From Nitratireductor aquimarinus (lineage in GTDB: Bacteria; Pseudomonadota; Alphaproteobacteria; Rhizobiales; Rhizobiaceae), in contig NZ_CP177239.1 of NCBI RefSeq assembly GCF_046773475.1, positions 744,001 to 808,000 of the forward strand: DNA of 64,000 nucleotides, written 5' to 3'. Shown piece after piece: positions 23,539 to 31,212 of the stretch; within the stretch, counting starts at the first letter, position 1; every line of letters begins with the position of its first letter. A program made the position numbers and the translations under genes. The notes beneath the pieces are model-generated. The model was not told the origin of the DNA and ran no database searches. It was given only the letters and a program-made list of their open reading frames with translations.

Positions 23539-24456
23539 CTACTGCACGAGAGGACTGTCCGCCGCGCCGATCTCAATGCCGGAAATGTCCGCCTTTCCGG
23601 CGAGAATCGCGATGTATTGCGCGGAAGCGCGCGACCATGACTGGGCTTCCAGCCAGGCGGCAATTCTGTCCTCGACGAGTTCGAATGGAAGTTCACGTGC
23701 CGGAACCACGCGGTCGAGTGCGATGACGTGATAGCCAAAGCGCGAAGCGACCGGCCCCGGCGCGATCTCGCCTGCCGCCAAGCCTTCCAGCGCCTTCTCG
23801 AATTCGGGCACGGTGCTGCCGGGCGAAAGCTGGCCTAGATTGCCGCCCTGACTGCCCGACGGACAGGCCGAGTGCAGCGCGGCGAGCGCGGCAAAGGCCG
23901 ACGGATCGGAGGCCAGCGCATTGCACAGTTCCTGCGCGAGGCGGTGCGCCGCGATGCGTTTTTCCTCATCGCTTTCAGGTGCAGCGATCAGGATGTGGCG
24001 GGCTTCAAACAGCGGCTCGCTCATGAAGCGCTGCCGGTTGTTCTCATAATAACGCCGGCACTCCTCCGCACCGGCGCGGGGCACGTCGAGTTCGGCCTCC
24101 AGCAGCGCATGGATGGCCGCATCGTCGGCCGAGGTTGTCCGGCCTTTCTCGTCGCGTTCGCCCTCGCCTGCAAGCCCGCGTCTTGCCGCTTCGCTCAGAA
24201 GGAGCTGACGGATCACCAGTGCTTCGGCAGCGGCGCGCAGCGCCTTTCCGGGATTGTCTGCCGGATGGTTCTGCGCCTCGCGCAGGATCTCGTCTTCGGG
24301 CACAGCCACGCCATCGACCGTGATGGCGCGGATGAGCGGCAGGGGCTTGGGCGGAACCCGTGTGTCGGGCTCCTGATAGGTGGTGTAGCCCTGCCCGTCC
24401 GGCGACGGAGCCGCCGCCGGATGATCGAGTTTGGGGTTCTTGTAGATCGTCGCCAT
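23539..24456 (-). CDS. PpiC-type peptidyl-prolyl isomerase
   Basis: A 305-residue parvulin-type foldase without a signal peptide or membrane segment. After a proline-rich N terminus and helices at about 65-135, a PpiC domain spans about residues 145-255. It includes FEARHILIAAPESDEEKRIA, the substrate-loop CPSGSQGGNLGQLSPGSTVPEF, and FGYHVIALDRVVP. It lies four bases after narI. Parvulins of this NifM-like cytoplasmic kind often accompany nar genes and are thought to help mature NarGH, which stays in the cytoplasm. That role is inferred from position. Confidence 0.85.
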   Translation of the reverse strand: MATIYKNPKLDHPAAAPSPDGQGYTTYQEPDTRVPPKPLPLIRAITVDGVAVPEDEILREAQNHPADNPGKALRAAAEALVIRQLLLSEAARRGLAGEGERDEKGRTTSADDAAIHALLEAELDVPRAGAEECRRYYENNRQRFMSEPLFEARHILIAAPESDEEKRIAAHRLAQELCNALASDPSAFAALAALHSACPSGSQGGNLGQLSPGSTVPEFEKALEGLAAGEIAPGPVASRFGYHVIALDRVVPARELPFELVEDRIAAWLEAQSWSRASAQYIAILAGKADISGIEIGAADSPLVQ

Positions 24457-24460
24457 GGTG

Positions 24461-25183
24461 CTACTCCGCTGCCGGCAGGCGCGTCGGCTGCGCCCGTTGA
24501 TTGCGTTCGCGAACGACCTGGTAGCCGGGCCGCCAGAAGAAACCGAGCGGCACACTCAGCATGTGCACCAGACGGGTGAACGGGAACAGGAGAAGGATCG
24601 TCAGTCCGAGGAACAGGTGCGCCTTGAAAATGAAAGATACTTCAGCGACATAGCTCGATGCCTCAAAGTTAAAGGTGAAGATTCCCTGGGCCCAGGACAT
24701 GAACTTCACCATCTCCTCGCCGTCGAGATGCTGCATCGAAATCGGGATGGTCATGAGACCGAGCGCCAGCTGGATCCATAAGAGGATGATGATCAGCGTG
24801 TCGGTGGTGCTGGAGTTTGCACGTACCCGCGCATCGAACAGGCGGCGATGGACGAGCAGGCTTGCGCCGATGATTGCCATCACGCCCGCCACGCCGCCGG
24901 CGACGATGGCCAGAAGCTGCTTTGCCCCATGGCTGATACCGAGCGCATCGAATATGGCGATGGGAGTGAGCAGGCCGACCAGGTGGCCGAAGAAGATCAC
25001 CAGAACGCCCACATGGAAAAGCACCGATCCCCAGATGAGCTGCCGTCGCCTGAGGAGCTGAGAGGAGCCCGAACGCCAGCCATACTGCTCGCGGTCGTAG
25101 CGAATGGCGGTGCCCAGAATGAGCACGACCAGCGCGATATAGGGATAGATCCCGAACAGGAGTGTGTTGATATAGCCTGACAT
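24461..25183 (-). CDS. narI: Respiratory nitrate reductase gamma subunit
   Basis: Membrane cytochrome b subunit of 240 residues that oxidises quinol and passes electrons to NarH. Five hydrophobic segments are visible, at about residues 3-24, 47-69, 84-106, 126-148 and 182-204. Histidines in the second segment (LFHVGVLVIFFGHLVGL) and the fifth (FIFKAHLFLGLTILLLFPFTRLVH) are the expected ligands of the two b hemes. ATG 25183 is preceded by GTGGAGGCCGTC and is preferred over a GTG four codons earlier. It lies 12 bases after narJ. The quinone it uses can be made anaerobically by the ubiTUV genes at the end of the same cluster. Confidence 0.94.
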   Translation of the reverse strand: MSGYINTLLFGIYPYIALVVLILGTAIRYDREQYGWRSGSSQLLRRRQLIWGSVLFHVGVLVIFFGHLVGLLTPIAIFDALGISHGAKQLLAIVAGGVAGVMAIIGASLLVHRRLFDARVRANSSTTDTLIIILLWIQLALGLMTIPISMQHLDGEEMVKFMSWAQGIFTFNFEASSYVAEVSFIFKAHLFLGLTILLLFPFTRLVHMLSVPLGFFWRPGYQVVRERNQRAQPTRLPAAE

Positions 25184-25195
25184 GACGGCCTCCAC

Positions 25196-25909
25196 TCAGA
25201 GATTGGTTGCCGGCGCGGGAGCGTCCGGCCGGCGTTGATGGGCGCGCATCTGGCGTTGCAGACGGTCGGGACCGCAGGCGTTTTCACCGGCATTGCCGGC
25301 AAAGGTCACGGCCTCTTCCTCCCAGATGCGGTCGAGCGCTTCGAGATCCGCCGGATCGTCTTCCGGCGTCTCAAGGAGTTCACGCACCAGTTTCGGATCG
25401 GCTTCCCCCGAGGCGAGCGCCTCCAGAACCGCAAACGCATTGGCGTAGACCGACTGACGCTTCTTCAGCCGCTCGCGCAGGACCTTCAGGATATGGCCGG
25501 TCTGGCCGAGGAGTTCCGCTGCTTCCGCGTCCGGCTTGATCGACAGATATTCGAGGAAGAGCGGCAGATAGTCCGGCATCTCCTTTGCGTCGATGGACAG
25601 GCCGTCCGCCTCATACATGGCAAGCAGATCAACCATCGCCTGACCGCGATCCCGGCTCTCTCCATGGACATGTTCGAACAGATGAAGCGACAGCGAACGC
25701 GTGCGGTCGAACAGGAACACGTAGCGTTCCTGTGCGTCGTAGAGGTCGAGCCCGCCAATATCGTCGGCCAGCCGTTCCAGAAGGCGCTTCTGGGTCCCGT
25801 TGATCCCGTCTGCGCCGGCGATGGAGGTTTTCACCTCCTGCGTCGCCGCCTGCAGGTCCGCGCTCGGATAGGACAGAAGCAGGGAAATGATTTTCAGTGC
25901 GGTTTGCAT
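25196..25909 (-). CDS. narJ: Nitrate reductase assembly chaperone NarJ
   Basis: A 237-residue all-helical chaperone of the TorD/DmsD/NarJ group, needed to insert the molybdenum cofactor and clusters into NarG. It contains ISLLLSYPSADLQAA near the N terminus, YVFLFDRTRSLSLHLFEHVH near 63-82, and MPDYLPLFLEYLS near 110-122, all typical of NarJ. The C terminus is an unconserved Pro/Ala/Arg-rich tail. Its ATG overlaps the narH stop (ATGA), so it is translated with the structural subunits. The length is normal. Confidence 0.93.
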   Translation of the reverse strand: MQTALKIISLLLSYPSADLQAATQEVKTSIAGADGINGTQKRLLERLADDIGGLDLYDAQERYVFLFDRTRSLSLHLFEHVHGESRDRGQAMVDLLAMYEADGLSIDAKEMPDYLPLFLEYLSIKPDAEAAELLGQTGHILKVLRERLKKRQSVYANAFAVLEALASGEADPKLVRELLETPEDDPADLEALDRIWEEEAVTFAGNAGENACGPDRLQRQMRAHQRRPDAPAPATNL

Positions 25910-27447
25910 CACACGCCCTCCGAAAGTTTGCCAACCGGCGTCTGCACCGTGCGGGTGCGCTTGCCGCCGAACAGATCCGTGCCCGTGTCTTCTCCCGAGC
26001 AGCCATTGCCGAAGGTGAAACCGCAGGAGCCGCGCACGTCATATGCGTCTTCCGAGATTTCACGATGGCTGGTGGGAATGACGAAACGGTCCTCGTAATT
26101 GGCAATGGCCATCACGTGGTACATTTCCTCGATCATCTCGTTGCTCATGCCGACCTTGCCGGCAACGGCCTCGTCGATGACGCCATCGACCGTCTTGGCG
26201 CGCATGTATGTCCGCATGGCGAGCATGCGTTCGAGCGCGGAGACGACCGGCGCTTCCTTGCCGCCCGTCAGAAGATTGGCGAGGTAGCGGACGGGAATGC
26301 GCAACGAACGCACGTCCGGCATGTCGCCGTCGAGGCCGATCTTGCCGGCTTCGGCCGCAGACTGGAGCGGCGAAAGCGGCGGCACATACCAGACCATTGG
26401 AAGCGTGCGGTATTCCGGGTGAAGCGGGAACGCCACTTTCCACTCCATCGCCATCTTCCAGACTGGCGATTTACGGGCGGCCTCAAGCCAGGCATCGGGC
26501 ACGCCGTCCTTCTTCGCCTGGGCGATGACCTCCGGGTCATTGGGATCGAGGAACACTTTGAGCTGCTCTTCATAGAGATCCTGCTCGTTGGGAGCGGATG
26601 CGGCCTCGGCGATGCGGTCGGCATCGTAGAGAACCACGCCCAGATAGCGGATGCGCCCGACGCAGGTTTCTGAACAGACCGTGGGCTGGCCAGCCTCGAT
26701 GCGCGGATAACAGAACACGCATTTCTCGGATTTGCCCGAAGACCAGTTGTAATAGATCTTCTTGTAAGGGCAGCCCGAGACGCACATGCGCCAGCCACGG
26801 CACTTGTCCTGATCGATCAGGACGATGCCGTCATCCTCGCGCTTGTAGATGGCGCCCGACGGGCACGAGGCCACGCAGGTCGGGTTCAGGCAGTGTTCGC
26901 ACAGGCGCGGCAGATACATCATGAAAGTGTTTTCGAACTCGCCGTAAATCTGCTTTTCGACGCCTTCGAAATTGTAGTCCTTCGACCGCTTGGCGAACTC
27001 GCCGCCCAGGATTTCCTCCCAGTTCGGGCCCCATTCGATCTTCTCCATCCGCTCGCCCGAGATCTGCGACCGCGGGCGGGCGGTGGGCGATGTCTGGCTT
27101 TCCTTCGCCGTCTGAAGGTGGCTGTAGTCGAAATCGAACGGCTCGTAATAGTCGTCGATTTCCGGCAGGTCCGGATTGGCGAAGAGCTTTGCCAGAATGC
27201 GCCATTTCGCGCCCTGTTTGGGCTCGATGCGGCCATTGGCCCTGCGCACCCAGCCGCCATTCCAGCGTTTCTGGTTTTCCCAGTCCTTCGGATAGCCGAT
27301 GCCGGGCTTGGTCTCGACATTGTTGAACCAGGCGTATTCAACGCCCTCGCGGTTCGTCCAGACGTTCTTGCAGGTGACGGAGCAGGTGTGACACCCGATG
27401 CACTTGTCGAGGTTCAGCACCATGCCGATTTGCGCGCGGACTTTCAT
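25909..27447 (-). CDS. narH: Respiratory nitrate reductase beta subunit
   Basis: Electron-transfer subunit of 512 residues with three [4Fe-4S] and one [3Fe-4S] clusters. Cysteine groups are seen in CIGCHTCSVTCKNVW near residues 16-30, CEHCLNPTCVASCPSG near 183-198, and CRGWRMCVSGCPYKK near 216-230. The Trp in CRGWRMC marks the three-iron cluster, as in other NarH. A further group is FCYPRIEAGQPTVCSETCVG. The subunit stays on the cytoplasmic face with NarG and passes electrons from NarI. It overlaps narG by four bases and narJ by one. The length agrees with the family. Confidence 0.95.
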   Translation of the reverse strand: MKVRAQIGMVLNLDKCIGCHTCSVTCKNVWTNREGVEYAWFNNVETKPGIGYPKDWENQKRWNGGWVRRANGRIEPKQGAKWRILAKLFANPDLPEIDDYYEPFDFDYSHLQTAKESQTSPTARPRSQISGERMEKIEWGPNWEEILGGEFAKRSKDYNFEGVEKQIYGEFENTFMMYLPRLCEHCLNPTCVASCPSGAIYKREDDGIVLIDQDKCRGWRMCVSGCPYKKIYYNWSSGKSEKCVFCYPRIEAGQPTVCSETCVGRIRYLGVVLYDADRIAEAASAPNEQDLYEEQLKVFLDPNDPEVIAQAKKDGVPDAWLEAARKSPVWKMAMEWKVAFPLHPEYRTLPMVWYVPPLSPLQSAAEAGKIGLDGDMPDVRSLRIPVRYLANLLTGGKEAPVVSALERMLAMRTYMRAKTVDGVIDEAVAGKVGMSNEMIEEMYHVMAIANYEDRFVIPTSHREISEDAYDVRGSCGFTFGNGCSGEDTGTDLFGGKRTRTVQTPVGKLSEGV

Positions 27448-30400
27448 TCTGCCGCCTCCTTCTTTTCGCCGGTTTCGCGGTAAGGCCCTTCCATCCAGTC
27501 CACCTCCTCCATCTTGTGCACCACGACGAATTCATCGCGGTTGGAGCCGACGGTGCCGTAATAGTTGAAGCCGTAAGCCTGGTGCGCGTAGCCGCCGATC
27601 ATGTGCGTCGGCTTGGTGATGGCGCGGGTCACCGAATTGTGGATGCCGCCGCGCTGGCCGGTGATCTGCGACCCCGGCGTGTTCACGATCTTTTCCTGCG
27701 CGTGATACATGTAGACGGTTCCCTGTTTCATGCGCTGGGAGACCACGACACGCGCCACGATCGCGCCGTTGACGTTGAAGACCTCGACCCAGTCATTGTC
27801 GACCAGACCCGCCGTCTTCGCGTCTTCCTCCGAAATCCACACGACCGGACCGCCGCGATTGAGCGTCAGCATCAGGAGATTGTCGGAATAGGTGGAGTGG
27901 ATGCCCCACTTCTGGTGCGGCGTGATGAAGTTCAACACCACCGAAGGCTTGCCCTTCGACTTCTCCGCGATCATCGGATTGATCGACTTGGTGTCGATGG
28001 GCGGCCGGTAGACGCAGAATGCCTCACCGAAGGCGCGCATCCACAGATGGTCCTGATAGAGCTGCTGGCGGCCGGTGATGGTGCGCCAGGGGATCAGCTC
28101 ATGCACATTGGTGTAGCCGGCATTGTAGCAGACCTTCTCCGATTCAAGCCCCGACCAGGTCGGTGAGGAGATGATCTTGCGCGGCTGCGCCACCACATCG
28201 CGGAAGCGGATTTTTTCGTCTTCCTTGGGCAGCGCCAGATGGGTGTGGTCGCGACCCGTGTTCTGGGACAACGCATCCCAGGCCTTCACGGCCACCTCGC
28301 CATTGGTTTCCGGCGCGAGCATGAGGATCACCTCGGTCGCATCGATATCGCTGTCGATGCGCGGACGCCCCTTCGTTGCGCCCTCCTCCGTAACGACGCC
28401 GTTGAGACGGCCAAGGGCCTCCACCTCGTGCTCGGTGTTCCACGAAATGCCCTTGCCGCCATTGCCGAGCTTGTCCATGAGCGGCCCGAGCGCGGTGAAA
28501 CGCTTGTAGAGGTTCGGGTAATCGCGCTCGACCACGGCGACTGCCGGCATGGTCTTTCCCGGAACAGGCTCCACCTTACCGGTCTTCCAGTCCTCCACCT
28601 CGAAGGGCTGGGCAAGTTCGCCCGGCGTGTCGTGAAGAATGGGGACCAGAACCACATCCTTCTCCACGCCCAGCACCTCGGGCGCGACTTCGGAGAATTT
28701 CCTGGCAATGCCCTTGAAGATGTCCCAGTCGCTGCGCGCCTCCCAGGCCGGGTCCGCCGCGCTTGAAAGCGGGTGGATGAAGGGGTGCATGTCGGACGTG
28801 TTGAGATCGTTCTTCTCGTACCAGGTGGCCGTCGGCAGAACGATGTCGGAATAGACGCAGGTGGTCGACATGCGGAAGTCGAGCGTGACCAGAAGGTCGA
28901 GCTTTCCTTCAGGCGCGGTCTCGTGCCAGACGGCCTCGCGCGCCCTCTGCCGCCCTTCTTCGCCCAGATCCTTGCCCATGACGCCATTCGCCGTCCCGAG
29001 CAGATGTTTTAGAAAATACTCATGCCCCTTGCCCGAGGAGCCGAGCAGGTTTGAGCGCCAGACGAACAGGTTGCGCGGCCAGTTGGCCGGATCGTCCGGG
29101 TCTTCGCAGGACATCTGCAGATCGCCGGACTTGAGCTGCGCCGCGACGTAATCCTTGGCCTCCTGACCAGCCTCGCCCGCCGCCTTTGCGACATCCAGCG
29201 GATTCGTCTTCAGCTGCGGGGCCGATGGCAGCCAGCCCATGCGCTCGGCGCGGATGTTGTAGTCGATCAGCGTCCCGTCCCACGGGCCTTCCGGCGCGGT
29301 TGGCGACAGGATTTCATCCACCTTGAGCGTTTCATAGCGCCACTGGTCCGTGTGCGCGTAGAAGAAGGAGGTCGAGTTCATCTGCCGGGGCGGACGGCCC
29401 CAGTCGAGCCCGAAGGCGAGCGGCAGCCAGCCGGTCTGCGGGCGCAGCTTCTCCTGTCCCACATAATGGCTCCAGCCGCCTCCGGACTGGCCGACGCAGC
29501 CGCACATGACCAGGAGATTGATGATCCCCCGGTAGTTCATGTCCATGTGGTACCAGTGGTTCAGGCCCGCGCCGAGAATGACCATCGAGCGGCCATTGGT
29601 CTTTTCGGCATTGAGCGCGAACTCACGGGCGACCGTGACGATGTGATCGCGCGGCACGCCGGTGATCTTCTCGGCCCAGGCCGGCGTATAGGGCGCTTCA
29701 TCGTCATAGGATTTCGCGCAGCTATTGTCGCCCAGCCCCCGGTCGAGCCCGTAATTGGCGACGAACAGGTCGAACACGGTTGCAACCAGCGCCTCTCCGG
29801 AAGCGAGCTTGACCTTCTTGGCGGGCACGGCGCGTTCCAGAACGCTGTCATGGTCCGTGCCGGCGAAATGATCGTGCTCGCGATTGCCGAAATAGGGGAA
29901 CGCCACATTGGCGACCGTGTCGCGGTCAGCATCGAGGATCAGGCTCATTTCGAGCTCGACATCCTCGCCCTTGCCGTCCTTGCTCTCCAGGTTCCACTTG
30001 CCCTTCTCACCCCAGCGGAAGCCGACGGAGCCGGTCGGCGCGACGATCTTGCCCGACTTGCGGTCAATCGCGACTGTCTTCCATTCGGGATTGTTCTTCT
30101 CGCCGAGCTTGCCCCGGAAATCGGAGGCGCGGAGCAGCCGGTCGGGCACATAACGCCCGTCCTTCTCGACAAGCCGCACCAGCATGGGCATGTCGGTGTA
30201 GCGACGGCAGTAATCCTCAAAATACTCCGCCTGCCGGTCGAGGTGGAACTCGCGCAGGATGACGTGCCCCATGGCCATGGCGAGCGCCGCGTCGGTGCCC
30301 TGCTTGGGATGCAGCCAGATGTCGGAGAACTTGGCCGCTTCCGAATAGTCCGGCGACACGACCACGGACTTTGCGCCCCGGTAGCGCACTTCCGTGTAGA

Positions 30401-31199
30401 AATGGGCGTCCGGCGTGCGGGTCTGCGGCACGTTGGAGCCCCAGAGGATGAGGAAGCTGGAATTGTACCAGTCGGCCGATTCCGGCACGTCCGTCTGTTC
30501 ACCCCAGGTCATGGGAGATGCCGGCGGCAGGTCACAATACCAGTCATAGAACGACATGCAGGTGCCGCCCAGAAGCGACAGATAGCGCGAACCCGCCGCA
30601 TAGGAGACCATCGACATGGCCGGGATCGGCGAGAAGCCGATCACCCGGTCGGGACCATGGGTGCGCGCCGTATAGGCGTTGGCTGCGGCGATGATCTCGT
30701 TGACCTCGTCCCAGCTTGCCCGCACGAAGCCGCCGAGACCGCGCACCTTGGTGTATTCGGCGCGCTTGGCCGGATCCTGCTGGATCGCCGCCCATGCGCC
30801 GACCGGCGTCTTCACCGCCCGTTCGCGCCGCCACAGTTTCAGAAGCCGCGAGCGCACCAGCGGATATTTCACCCGGTTGGCCGAGTACATGTACCAGGAG
30901 TAGCTGGCGCCGCGCGAACAGCCGCGCGGCTCATGGTTGGGCAGATCGGGCCGCGTGCGCGGGTAGTCGGTCTGCTGCGTTTCCCAGGTGACGATCCCGC
31001 CCTTCACGTAGATTTTCCACGAGCAGGAGCCGGTGCAGTTCACGCCATGGGTGGAGCGCACGATCTTGTCGTGCTGCCAGCGCTTGCGGTAGGCGTCCTC
31101 CCAGTCACGGCTTTCATTGGTCGTGACGCCGTGACCGTCGGAGAAGGTTCCCGTGTTCTTCCGCGCCAGGAAGTTGAGACGGTTTAACAGATGTGACAT
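27444..31199 (-). CDS. narG: Respiratory nitrate reductase alpha subunit
   Basis: Catalytic subunit of 1251 residues that reduces nitrate to nitrite at a bis-MGD molybdenum centre. The FS0 cluster ligands are His51, Cys55, Cys59 and Cys94 (HGVNCTGSC and PRGCSRGASY), the His-Cys3 pattern typical of NarG. The block MSFYDWYCDLPPASPMTW near 200-217 includes the Asp that binds molybdenum in this family. There is no twin-arginine signal, so the enzyme is the cytoplasm-facing membrane type. The frame extends 23 codons upstream, but ATG 31199 (MSHLLNRLNF) is the standard start. It lies 13 bases after the narK fusion gene. Confidence 0.96.
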   Translation of the reverse strand: MSHLLNRLNFLARKNTGTFSDGHGVTTNESRDWEDAYRKRWQHDKIVRSTHGVNCTGSCSWKIYVKGGIVTWETQQTDYPRTRPDLPNHEPRGCSRGASYSWYMYSANRVKYPLVRSRLLKLWRRERAVKTPVGAWAAIQQDPAKRAEYTKVRGLGGFVRASWDEVNEIIAAANAYTARTHGPDRVIGFSPIPAMSMVSYAAGSRYLSLLGGTCMSFYDWYCDLPPASPMTWGEQTDVPESADWYNSSFLILWGSNVPQTRTPDAHFYTEVRYRGAKSVVVSPDYSEAAKFSDIWLHPKQGTDAALAMAMGHVILREFHLDRQAEYFEDYCRRYTDMPMLVRLVEKDGRYVPDRLLRASDFRGKLGEKNNPEWKTVAIDRKSGKIVAPTGSVGFRWGEKGKWNLESKDGKGEDVELEMSLILDADRDTVANVAFPYFGNREHDHFAGTDHDSVLERAVPAKKVKLASGEALVATVFDLFVANYGLDRGLGDNSCAKSYDDEAPYTPAWAEKITGVPRDHIVTVAREFALNAEKTNGRSMVILGAGLNHWYHMDMNYRGIINLLVMCGCVGQSGGGWSHYVGQEKLRPQTGWLPLAFGLDWGRPPRQMNSTSFFYAHTDQWRYETLKVDEILSPTAPEGPWDGTLIDYNIRAERMGWLPSAPQLKTNPLDVAKAAGEAGQEAKDYVAAQLKSGDLQMSCEDPDDPANWPRNLFVWRSNLLGSSGKGHEYFLKHLLGTANGVMGKDLGEEGRQRAREAVWHETAPEGKLDLLVTLDFRMSTTCVYSDIVLPTATWYEKNDLNTSDMHPFIHPLSSAADPAWEARSDWDIFKGIARKFSEVAPEVLGVEKDVVLVPILHDTPGELAQPFEVEDWKTGKVEPVPGKTMPAVAVVERDYPNLYKRFTALGPLMDKLGNGGKGISWNTEHEVEALGRLNGVVTEEGATKGRPRIDSDIDATEVILMLAPETNGEVAVKAWDALSQNTGRDHTHLALPKEDEKIRFRDVVAQPRKIISSPTWSGLESEKVCYNAGYTNVHELIPWRTITGRQQLYQDHLWMRAFGEAFCVYRPPIDTKSINPMIAEKSKGKPSVVLNFITPHQKWGIHSTYSDNLLMLTLNRGGPVVWISEEDAKTAGLVDNDWVEVFNVNGAIVARVVVSQRMKQGTVYMYHAQEKIVNTPGSQITGQRGGIHNSVTRAITKPTHMIGGYAHQAYGFNYYGTVGSNRDEFVVVHKMEEVDWMEGPYRETGEKKEAAE

Positions 31200-31212
31200 C
31201 GCTTGGTCCTTT

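Noticed and set aside
29352..31187. 611-codon plus-strand frame opposite narG
   Set aside because: narG has all cofactor motifs on the other strand; the antisense product has no fold-like pattern.
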